Positions 7,492 through 14,097 of a stretch of DNA of 20,953 nt are shown here, piece by piece. The notes below the pieces were generated by a model that ran no database searches, was not told the DNA's origin, and saw nothing but the letters and a program-made list of their open reading frames with translations. Every line of letters begins with the position of its first letter. The stretch's first letter is position 1. This DNA is from JACRBK01 sp964427955 (GTDB lineage Bacteria; Chloroflexota; Anaerolineae; Aggregatilineales; Aggregatilineaceae). The stretch lies in contig CAYRWY010000047.1 of NCBI GenBank assembly GCA_964427955.1, positions 1-20,953 of the forward strand. Direction: 5' to 3'. Made by a program: the position numbers and the translations under genes.

Positions 7492-7806
7492 TTAGTCGTC
7501 AAATCCAACCTGAATGGCGTTACCCTCGACGCGCACCGGGAACCAGCGCACCGGCTCGACGGCGGGCATCTGCGTCACCTGCCCGGTGCGGATGTCGAAG
7601 CGGGCGCCGTGCCGCGGGCACTCGATCTCGAAGCCCTCGACATCCCCTTCGACCAGCGGGCCGTCGTCGTGGGTGCAGATGTCCTCGATAGCATAATACA
7701 CGCCGCCCACGTTGAACACGGCGACGTAGGTGTCGTTCACGTCGAAAACCTCGCGCTGGCCGGGGCCGATCTCCTCGACCTGCGCGACGGTGAAAAAGCG
7801 GGTCAT
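7492..7806 (-). CDS. Rieske [2Fe-2S] ferredoxin-like protein
   Basis: This 104-aa protein is a single Rieske domain. The two cluster motifs are CTH (Cys44, His46, in CTHDDGPL) and CPRH (Cys63, His66, in ECPRHGARFD). It matches small Rieske ferredoxins, such as those serving ring-hydroxylating dioxygenases or found at the ends of suf operons. No oxygenase subunit is present in this window, so electron transfer linked to Fe-S biogenesis is the more likely context (inference). The start at 7806 follows a GGAG site formed by the end of the upstream M50 gene, whose stop codon lies 11 bases away. Confidence 0.93.
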   Translation of the reverse strand: MTRFFTVAQVEEIGPGQREVFDVNDTYVAVFNVGGVYYAIEDICTHDDGPLVEGDVEGFEIECPRHGARFDIRTGQVTQMPAVEPVRWFPVRVEGNAIQVGFDD

Positions 7807-7817
7807 GCGGGTTGCTC

Positions 7818-9164
7818 CTACTGCGGCGGGTTGCGCCAGAACATGAAATTACGATACCCCTCGCTCAGCAGCCAGCCGGGAATGCTCAGGCTCCGGCACG
7901 CCTCGAAGACCATGTTCCAGAACGGCTGGCCGAGCGGCGTCATCATGATCACCAGGAGCAGCAGGAAGCCGATGGTGGACAACTGGCGGAACATGATCCG
8001 CGTGCGGTCGTCGAGGAACGGCTCGATCACGCCGAAACCGTCCAGCGGGGGGATGGGCAGCAGGTTGAACAACACGCTGGTGATTTGCAGCATGGCCAGG
8101 AACGCCACCGCGGACCAGATCGTCGAATCCTGCCAGATCGAGCTGCTGCCGCGCAGCGAGTACCCGGCGACCTTGAACGCGATCACGTTGGTATCGACCA
8201 ACCCCAACGCGAACGGCATGGCCAGCACGATAGCCAGCAGCAGGTTTGCCGCCGGTCCCGCCGCGCTGACCGCCGCGCCCCACCACTTGTTTTTCAGGCG
8301 GTCGCGCTCGATGTAGACCGCGCCGCCAGGCAGGCCGATCCCGCCCATCGCCAGGAAGATCAGGGGCATGATGATGCTCAGGGTAGGGTGCATGTAGCGC
8401 AGGGGGTTGAAGGACAGGTAGCCCTTGTCCTTGACGGTATAGTCGCCGCCCCAATACGCCACCAGCGCGTGGGCGAATTCGTGCAGGCACAGCGAAAAAA
8501 TCCAGCCCGCGATGATGAACACGAACGTGAACAGCGAGTTGCCGGGCAGCACGAACGCCATGTAGACGATCAGCGCCGCGATCCCCAGCGTGATGTACAG
8601 AATCTTGTTGTCCCCCCGGGTTTGCGATTTCGCGTTGCTGCCGGGCTTGGGCTTGCGGGCGGCGCGCGTCGGGACCAGGACGTACTCCGCCGGTTCGTCG
8701 TTGGCCCCGCTGCCGCGCACCGGCTGGGGATCGGGCTGGGTGCGCATGTAGGCGCGCACGTCGTCCATCGTGAACGGCAGTGTCGCCAGCACGTCGGGCA
8801 CGATGCCGTCCGGCTCCTGCATCAGGCTGATCAGCAGGTGGCCGGTATCCAGGCCGTGCTGGCCGAGGTTACGGGCTTCGATCACGGTCCGTTCCAGGGC
8901 GGCCTGCACCCCCCGGCTCAGGCCCTTGACCGGGGCCGCGGTGGGGCGCTCCATGCCGACGTTGTCGGCGACTTTCCGGTACAGGGCTTCGGTATCGACG
9001 TGATACTGCTGGAACAGGTCGGAGGCGCTGCCGCCGGGATGGCGCAGCAGGGCCAGCAGCAGGTATTCGACGTCGATGTAGACGCCGTGGCGGTGTTCGG
9101 CTTCGTCCTGGGCACGTTTGAGCACGTGGCGCAGGTTGAGAGAGAAACGATCAAGAGCGGCCAT
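7818..9164 (-). CDS. Clp-N domain fused to a site-2-type (M50) membrane metalloprotease
   Basis: This is a 448-aa protein. Residues ~1-145 carry two Clp-N repeats (RFSLNLRHVLKRAQDEAEHR, then EYLLLALLRH; second half RTVIEARNLGQHGLDTGHLL), the substrate/adaptor-binding fold of ClpA/ClpC. A polar linker (~146-186) leads to several membrane segments. HEFAH (228-232) is the HExxH zinc motif. NLLPIPPLDG (367-376) gives the third ligand in the typical N..P....DG form. SAAGPAANLLLA (300-311) is also M50-like. Both catalytic motifs are intact, so it is predicted to cut within or near the membrane. It lies between sufU and the Rieske gene with short gaps, in the same transcription unit. No ATPase domain is present, so this is not a Clp ATPase. 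The fold assignments are strong; the target is unknown. Confidence 0.9.
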   Translation of the reverse strand: MAALDRFSLNLRHVLKRAQDEAEHRHGVYIDVEYLLLALLRHPGGSASDLFQQYHVDTEALYRKVADNVGMERPTAAPVKGLSRGVQAALERTVIEARNLGQHGLDTGHLLISLMQEPDGIVPDVLATLPFTMDDVRAYMRTQPDPQPVRGSGANDEPAEYVLVPTRAARKPKPGSNAKSQTRGDNKILYITLGIAALIVYMAFVLPGNSLFTFVFIIAGWIFSLCLHEFAHALVAYWGGDYTVKDKGYLSFNPLRYMHPTLSIIMPLIFLAMGGIGLPGGAVYIERDRLKNKWWGAAVSAAGPAANLLLAIVLAMPFALGLVDTNVIAFKVAGYSLRGSSSIWQDSTIWSAVAFLAMLQITSVLFNLLPIPPLDGFGVIEPFLDDRTRIMFRQLSTIGFLLLLVIMMTPLGQPFWNMVFEACRSLSIPGWLLSEGYRNFMFWRNPPQ

Positions 9165-9184
9165 AAACGAGTTGGCTCCGGGTA

Positions 9185-9580
9185 TCAGTCTTCATTTTCG
9201 CCGGGCCAGTTGGTCAGCCCATAGGCCCCGGCTTTGAGCACTTTCAGCGACAGCAGCGCGCATTTCAGCCGGGTGGGGCTGAGCTGAATGCCCAGCAGGT
9301 CGAGCAGTTCCTGGCGGTCGAAATGGCGCAGTTCCTCCAGCGTCTTGCCGATGATCTCCTCGCCCAGCATCGACGCCGACGCCTGGCTGATGGTGCAGCC
9401 CTGGCCTTCCCACGAGACGGCCTTGACGCGCTGCTGCTCGTCCAACTGCACGGTCAGATGCAGGTGATCGCCGCAGAAGGGATTTTCGTCCTCGTAATCG
9501 ATGTCGGCGGGACGCAATGGGTCGCCGAAGTTGCGCGGGTTTTGCCCATGATCGATGATGTTGTCCAGATAGAGGTCCAT
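9185..9580 (-). CDS. sufU: SufU-type Fe-S assembly / sulfur transfer protein
   Basis: This is a 131-aa protein from the ATG at 9580, with an AAGG site. A GTG 6 codons upstream would overlap the preceding gene. The ligand set expected for zinc-bound SufU is present: Cys36 and Asp38 in NPFCGD, Cys62 in GQGCTIS, and Cys107 in RLKCALL. The insert between the second and third cysteines (SASMLGEEIIGKTLEEL) is characteristic of SufU rather than IscU. In Gram-positive-type SUF systems SufU accepts sulfur from SufS and stimulates it. That fits its place two genes downstream of sufS. Confidence 0.95.
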   Translation of the reverse strand: MDLYLDNIIDHGQNPRNFGDPLRPADIDYEDENPFCGDHLHLTVQLDEQQRVKAVSWEGQGCTISQASASMLGEEIIGKTLEELRHFDRQELLDLLGIQLSPTRLKCALLSLKVLKAGAYGLTNWPGENED

Positions 9581-9584
9581 GATC

Positions 9585-9977
9585 TCAATTCCTTGCACCA
9601 GTGCGTTGTTGCTCAGATTCGCTGAGCAGGTCGGCCAGGGACACGGTTTCGCCCTCGGCTTCCATCGAATCCGCCAGCCGTGCCCGCAGGGTATCGCGTT
9701 CTTCAGGGGTGAACAGCGAGAGCAGGACCGCCAGCCGCGGGTCTTCGTCGCTGCCGGTCGCGCGCTTGGCTTTTTCAGCCGGTATGGCCTCGGTGCCGAT
9801 CCCGTACTCGTTGAGCGCCCACAGGGTCCAGATGGTGATGGTCGAGATGAACGCCAGAATGACGGCAGCCCCGCGCACGAACTCCGGGCTGTTGAACAGC
9901 CCGATCATCGCCACGCTGAACCAGGCCACGAAGGTGGCGATGAACAGGGCGCTTAGTTTTCTGAGCGGTTCCGGCAT
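9585..9977 (-). CDS. Hypothetical two-TM protein between sufS and sufU
   Basis: This is a 130-aa protein. Two hydrophobic segments (~8-28, LSALFIATFVAWFSVAMIGL; ~35-56, AAVILAFISTITIWTLWAL) are followed by a soluble, charged tail. The tail includes LLSLFTPEERDTLRARLADSM (in part FTPEERDTLRARLADSM), a helical segment. The stop lies only 4 bases before the sufU ATG, so the two are probably translated together. A GGGGA site precedes the start. The family was not recognised and no role is assigned; the coupling to sufU is the only clue. Confidence 0.75.
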   Translation of the reverse strand: MPEPLRKLSALFIATFVAWFSVAMIGLFNSPEFVRGAAVILAFISTITIWTLWALNEYGIGTEAIPAEKAKRATGSDEDPRLAVLLSLFTPEERDTLRARLADSMEAEGETVSLADLLSESEQQRTGARN

Positions 9978-10003
9978 CTCGTTCCCCGTTTCTTATTTGG
10001 CCC

Positions 10004-10059
10004 TTACGCAGCTCCCCATTCCTGGCTGTTGGGGGTGAGGTAAATGGCGAAGTGCGTAA
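10004..10059. repeat. Short inverted pair in the sufS-downstream spacer
   Basis: TTACGCA (10004-10010) and its inverted copy TGCGTAA (10053-10059) flank a 42-base centre containing GGGGGTGAGG. It may be a decayed repeat or a weak hairpin between sufS and the two-TM gene. Confidence 0.3.
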
Positions 10060-10065
10060 CATCAA

Positions 10066-11468
10066 TTATTTGCTGAACACCTTCCGCGCATTGTAGATCG
10101 CTTCGACCAGCACGTCCACATCTTCGGTCGTGTTGTNNNNNNNNNNNNNNNNNNNNNNNNNNNNNNNNNNNNNNNNNNNNNNNNNNNNNNNNNNNNNNNN
10201 NNNNNNNNNNNNNNNNNNNNNNNNNNNNNNNNNNNNTTCCGCGCATTGTAGATCGCTTCGACCAGCACGTCCACATCTTCGGTCGTGTTGTACAGGTAGA
10301 AGCTGGCGCGCGCCGTCGCGGGGACGCCCAGCACTTTATGCAGCGGCATGGCGCAGTGATGCCCGGCCCGCACGGCGACGCCCTGCTCGTCCAGCAGTTG
10401 GGCGACGTCGTGGGCGTGAATGTCCTTCAGGGTGAAGGTCGCCAGCCCGTTGCGGTGTTCCAGGGCGGGGCCGTAGAGCGTCAGGCCCGGCACTTCGGAC
10501 AGGCGATCCAGCGCGTAGGCGGTGATGGCCCGCTCGTGATTCTTGATGCGATCCATGCCCAGCCCGCTCAGATAATCGACGGCTGCACCCAGCCCGACCG
10601 CTTCCGCGATGGCCGGGGTGCCCGCTTCAAACTTGTACGGGAGATCGTTCCAGTCGCTTTTTTCGAGCGTGACGCGCTTGATCATGTCTCCGCCGCCCAT
10701 GTACGGCGGCATGGCTTCCAGCAGCGCGCGCTTGCCGTACAGGATACCGATCCCGGTCGGTCCGGCCATCTTGTGCCCGGAGAACGCCATGAAATCGACG
10801 TCCAGCGCCTGCACGTCCACTTTCAAGTGCGGGACGCTCTGCGCGCCGTCCAGCATGACCAGTGCGCCCGCCGCGTGGGCCTGCGCGATCATCCCTTCCA
10901 CCGGGTTGACGGTGCCCAGCACGTTGCTGACGTGCATCACGCTGACCATCTTCACGCCGCCCTCGCGCAGAAAGCCCGCGTAAGCGTCCTGATCCAGCCG
11001 CCCATCGGACGTGATCGGGATGTAGCGGATCGTGAAGCCCTTTTCTTCGGCGAGAATCTGCCAGGGGACGATGTTGCTGTGATGCTCCATCACGCTGAGC
11101 ACCACCACGTCGCCGGGGCCGAGGTGCGCGCGGCCCCACGTCGCCACCACGAGATTCATGCTCTCGGTGGCGTTGCGGGTGTAGAGGATCTCGCGGCGCG
11201 ACTTGGCGTTGATGAACGCCTGCACCTTGTCGCGCGCGGCCTCGTATTGCGCCGTGGCGCGCTCGCTCAACACGTGGATACCCCGGTGCACGTTGGCGTG
11301 GCTGGTCTCGTAGTAGCGGCTCATGGCGTCGATCACCTGGCGCGGCTTCTGGCTGCTCGCCGCCGAGTCCAGAAAGACGACGCGCTTGCCGGGGTGGACT
11401 TCCTGGTCCAGGATCGGGAAGTCGGCGCGGATAGCGTGCAGGTCGAGCGGGGCGGTATGTTCGGTCAT
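10066..11468 (-). CDS. sufS: Cysteine desulfurase SufS (interrupted by an assembly gap)
   Basis: The ATG at 11468 overlaps the TGA of the nucleotidyltransferase gene (ATGA) and follows GAGAGGAAG. The frame is intact down to the N-gap. The 55 bases left of the gap repeat those right of it; removing the duplicate and the 100 Ns joins the frame to ...NARKVFSK and a TAA at 10066-10068. This gives 415 aa, the usual SufS length. Lys233 in SGHK is the PLP-binding lysine. Cys372 in RAGHHCAMPLH is the persulfide-forming cysteine. The group II features (HHC loop, short active-site loop) fit SufS rather than IscS/NifS. It releases sulfur from cysteine and passes it to SufU. Confidence 0.95.
10137..10236. 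other. Assembly gap: 100 Ns with identical 55-bp flanks
   Basis: Exactly 100 Ns are present. Bases 10082-10136 and 10237-10291 are identical (55 bp) and in the same orientation, and collapsing them keeps the sufS frame. This is best read as two contig ends that overlap by one assembly k-mer and were scaffolded instead of merged, not as a biological repeat. Confidence 0.95.
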
Positions 11469-12223
11469 GCTTCCTCTCTCAATTTCACGGTACAACCTGC
11501 CCACCGGCAGGCCTGATCCACGATAAGGTACTGCTGATCGTCCAGCACCGCCCGCGCTGCGTAGGCGGTCTGCGCGTACAGGTCGAGCGCGGCGCGGCAG
11601 GTCTGCGCGAACGGCTCGCCGCCCAGGCCCATCGCCTGCGCCTGGAGAGTGGCCCAGGGATCGCCCAGTTCCGCCGCCATCAGGTCCCACAGCCGGTTTT
11701 CGGAGCCGTACAACACGCGCCGGTGCACGGCCATGATTCCGGCCATGCGCAGCACGAGTACATTACGCTGGACGGCGGCGGTCAGTGGCGCGCCGCGCTG
11801 TATGCTCCCCGCCAGCTTTTGGACTTCTTCGGCCAGCCCGGCCAATTCTTGCGCCACGTAGCGATCACACGCGGCAGCATCGACGGCGTCCCAGGTCCAG
11901 GCGTGGGCCTCGCGCTGAAGCTGCGCGGCGATCTCGTGCTGGTCATACAGAATTTTCGCCTCGCGCCAGCCGGGAATGATCGAACCCGTGGCCATCCCGT
12001 TCGTGAAGCTCTGCCGGATGTCGGCTGCGTTCGCCCGGTGTACGACCACCAGGACCCCGTCGCGGCGCTCGTAGTGCTCCAGGCACTCGCCCAGGACGAC
12101 CAGATCAAGATCGGAGTAGGGCGAGGCATTGCCGCGCGCATAGCTGCCCACCATCACGACGGCGTCCGCCCCTTCGGCGGCCAGTTCCGCCGTGATGGCG
12201 TGGAGCAGGGGGGTGATCTCCAT
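11465..12223 (-). CDS. Nucleotidyltransferase (Pol beta superfamily, minimal NTase type)
   Basis: This is a 252-aa protein. The N-terminal NTase core has the signature GSYARGNASPYSDLDLVV (26-43): GS for triphosphate contact, and Asp38 and Asp40 as metal-binding acids. A likely third strand is GVLVVVHR. The remainder (~110-252) is alpha-helical and resembles the helical C-terminal half of kanamycin NTase- or HEPN-like proteins. Substrates in this superfamily range from antibiotics to tRNA and proteins; none can be inferred here. It begins just downstream of a promoter with a Fur-like palindrome and overlaps sufS by 4 bases, so it is the leader gene of the second suf segment. It is not a standard SUF component. 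Confidence 0.85.
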   Translation of the reverse strand: MEITPLLHAITAELAAEGADAVVMVGSYARGNASPYSDLDLVVLGECLEHYERRDGVLVVVHRANAADIRQSFTNGMATGSIIPGWREAKILYDQHEIAAQLQREAHAWTWDAVDAAACDRYVAQELAGLAEEVQKLAGSIQRGAPLTAAVQRNVLVLRMAGIMAVHRRVLYGSENRLWDLMAAELGDPWATLQAQAMGLGGEPFAQTCRAALDLYAQTAYAARAVLDDQQYLIVDQACRWAGCTVKLREEA

Positions 12224-12302
12224 GATGGGCTGCGCTTCCTCTCGCTGGCGTCTTCCCCAGATTATAGCGACGGGGATCGCGCGCGGGTATTGGAGTTGTA
12301 AT

Positions 12303-12357
12303 TGAGAATGATTCTCAACCTGGGGGATTATACCGGAGAATCACACGTGCCGGGCAA
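12303..12357 (-). promoter_or_regulatory. Internal suf promoter with Fur-like operator
   Basis: Reading the minus strand, a perfect -10 TATAAT (12332-12327) has a candidate -35 TTGCCC (12357-12352) with a long 19-base spacer. Immediately after the expected start of transcription is TTGAGAATGATTCTCAA (12302-12318). Its 15-base core, TGAGAATGATTCTCA, is a perfect 7-1-7 inverted repeat like the classical Fur box. Binding there would block transcription of the nucleotidyltransferase-sufS-sufU segment. The operator is clear, the exact promoter less so. Confidence 0.65.
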
Positions 12358-12376
12358 TGCTGTCCGGCACGTTTTT
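12345..12376 (+). terminator. GC-rich hairpin after sufD, T-run on the plus strand
   Basis: ACGTGCCGG (12345-12353) and CCGGCACGT (12364-12372) form a perfect 9-bp stem, followed on the plus strand by TTTTT (12372-12376). It therefore looks like a terminator for plus-strand (antisense) transcription. Read with sufD it lacks a U-tract and would rather act as a 3' stabilising stem. It overlaps the candidate -35 of the internal promoter. Confidence 0.55.
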
Positions 12377-12404
12377 GGATTACAAATGGCAAAACATGGG
12401 AACC

Positions 12405-13748
12405 TTAGCTGCCCAGCAGCTTGCGCTCGACATACGCCATCAGGCGGTCGCGCACCGGCTCGAACGGGATGCGATCCAGCACCGGGACGAAGAAGCCATC
12501 CACCGCCAGCTTGACCGCTTCGGCGCGCGGCAGGCCGCGGCTCATCAGATAGAAGATCACTTCTTCCTCGATCTGCCCGGTGGCCGAAGCGTGCGTACAG
12601 CGCACGTCATCGACCATGATCTCCAGGCCGGGGATGCTGTCGGCGCGGGCATCGTCGCCCAGGATCATGTTGCGGTTAGCCTGGAAGCCGTCGGTCTTTT
12701 TCGCGCCCGGCATGGCCTTGATCATGCCCTGCCACACGCTGCGCGACTCGTCCTTGAGCACGCCCTTGAACAGCAGGTCCGAGGTGGTGTGCGGCGCGTT
12801 GTGGTTCTGCTGGGTGTCCAGGTCCATCAACTGCTTGCCGGTGGGGAAGTACATCCCGCTCATGCGGCCCCAGCTTCCCGGCCCATCCAGGTCGATTTCC
12901 ATGAACGCTTTGACCAGCCGCCCGCCCATCTGCCCGGTGATCCAGTCCAACTGGGCGTCGCGGTTGACGTGGGCGTGCTGGTGGCTGAATTCGAACATGC
13001 GGTGGCCCCAGTCCTGCAAGTTGACGAAGCGCAGCGTTGCGGCGTCTTTGACCAGCAGTTCGGTGGCCCCCACGAAGCTCGCGTCGGCGTCCATCTCCGG
13101 CGACAGCGCTTCGTGCAGGTAGTCTACCGACGAATCCGGCTCGACCACGACCAGCACGCGCCCAATCGTCAGGCCGGGGCGGCTGGCGTAAAAGATCGAG
13201 TGGGCCGGGAGTTCGACCATCTGGCCGTGCGGCACGTACAGAAAGACGCCGTGCGTCCACAGCGCCGCGCTCAGCGCCGCGAATTTGCCCTGTTCCGGCG
13301 GGACGGCCTGCGTCCCCAAATGTTTTTGCACCAGCTCAGGATGCTCGCGCGCGGCGGTGTGCAGATCGGTGAAGATCACGCCCTGGCCGTACGCCAGGAT
13401 GTCGTTCACTTCGTGGTGGACCACCTGATCGTCCACGAAAGCCAGCATCCCGCCCTGGACGTCGCCCAGCAGCGGGCGGCGGTTGTCGGCGGGGATCGCT
13501 TCCAGGTGCGCGGCGTGCGGTGTCGGCAGCGTGCCCGCGCTGGTCCAGTCGATGTGGCGGTAATCGGTGCGCCGCCAGGCTTCGTCGCCGGTGGTGGGCA
13601 TCGGCAGCGCTTCGTACAGGTCCCAGGCGTCCAGGCGCATCTGGCGCAGCCAGTCCGGCTCATCGTAGCGCGCGCTCAGCGCTTCCACGTCCGCGCGCGT
13701 GACCGGCGGCGCGGTGAATTCTCGTGCAACACGTCGTCGAGTTGCCAC
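12405..13748 (-). CDS. sufD: SufD, Fe-S cluster scaffold subunit
   Basis: This is a 447-aa protein. The proposed start is GTG at 13748 with AAAGG about 8 bases upstream. The N-terminal helical part includes ALSARYDEPDWLRQMRLDAW, the SufB/SufD N-terminal pattern. The central beta-helix includes HGVFLYVPHGQMVELP (166-181), and the C-terminal part reads DDVRCTHASATGQIEEEVIF (380-399 region). His386 in CTH corresponds to the SufD histidine needed at the SufB-SufD interface. The end IFYLMSRGLPRAEAVKLAVDG is shared by both subunits. SufD forms the SufBC2D complex in which clusters are built. It is separated from sufB by a repeat-filled spacer and from the next gene by a promoter. Confidence 0.95.
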   Translation of the reverse strand: MATRRRVAREFTAPPVTRADVEALSARYDEPDWLRQMRLDAWDLYEALPMPTTGDEAWRRTDYRHIDWTSAGTLPTPHAAHLEAIPADNRRPLLGDVQGGMLAFVDDQVVHHEVNDILAYGQGVIFTDLHTAAREHPELVQKHLGTQAVPPEQGKFAALSAALWTHGVFLYVPHGQMVELPAHSIFYASRPGLTIGRVLVVVEPDSSVDYLHEALSPEMDADASFVGATELLVKDAATLRFVNLQDWGHRMFEFSHQHAHVNRDAQLDWITGQMGGRLVKAFMEIDLDGPGSWGRMSGMYFPTGKQLMDLDTQQNHNAPHTTSDLLFKGVLKDESRSVWQGMIKAMPGAKKTDGFQANRNMILGDDARADSIPGLEIMVDDVRCTHASATGQIEEEVIFYLMSRGLPRAEAVKLAVDGFFVPVLDRIPFEPVRDRLMAYVERKLLGS

Positions 13749-13797
13749 AGGTTGTACCTTTCCGTGAAGAAAAAACTACGCGTGCTGAAAAAGTTGA

Positions 13798-14097
13798 CAG
13801 TAGACAGTGATCAGTTATCAGTAAGGGCAAGTCATGAATTGCCCAATAGGCGTCAAGTTAAGCGTCTGCTCTTCTCTCAAAGAGAAAAAAACGGCCTCAC
13901 CCCTCTCCATCGTTTTCTGATGGAGAGGGGCATCGTCGCCTCGGTTTTCTCCCCCTCTCCATTGTGCTTTTGAATGGAGAGGGGGTCGGGGGGTGAGGCC
14001 GGGACAAGACCGTGATGGCCTCACAAAACCCTTATTCCCCTCTCCCCCACGGTTCACTGAAAACTGAAAACCGTGAACTGTTCACTGTCTACTGCTA
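13798..14097. repeat. Heptad CAGT/ACTG inverted-arm element in the sufB-sufD spacer
   Basis: The spacer between sufB and sufD (13749-14094, 346 bases) contains no gene. It is bounded by two arms made of 7-base units. The left arm (13798-13825) has four units beginning CAGT; the right arm (14056-14097) has six units, five beginning ACTG. The arms are complementary in register. The last unit runs into the sufB stop codon (14095-14097). A different palindromic element sits between the arms, as if inserted. Confidence 0.75.
13841..14034. repeat. Copy A of the GCCCAATAGG...CCCCTCTCC palindromic element
   Basis: It starts GCCCAATAGGCGTCAA at 13841 and continues into CTCAAAGAGAAAAAA and GGCCTCAC. 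It holds two hairpins: 13900-13911 with 13919-13930 (12-bp stem, loop GTTTTCT), and 13951-13963 with 13973-13985 (13-bp stem). GGTGAGGCCGGGACAAG follows, shared with the copy at 17013. The right limit is uncertain. Confidence 0.75.

Noticed and set aside
7812..9224. Long open frame on the plus strand opposite the Clp-N/M50 gene
   Set aside because: The translation is His/Gln/Arg-rich without motifs, while the minus strand encodes intact protease motifs.
10082..10291. 55-bp direct repeat as a biological duplication
   Set aside because: It flanks exactly 100 Ns and its removal restores the sufS frame, so it is an assembly product.
12261..12266. Second TATAAT (minus strand) close to the nucleotidyltransferase start
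   Set aside because: No plausible -35 lies at 16-19 bases; the TATAAT at 12327-12332 next to the Fur-like palindrome is better supported.
12357..13973. Long open frame on the plus strand opposite sufD
   Set aside because: Antisense shadow; sufD on the minus strand is complete and well conserved.
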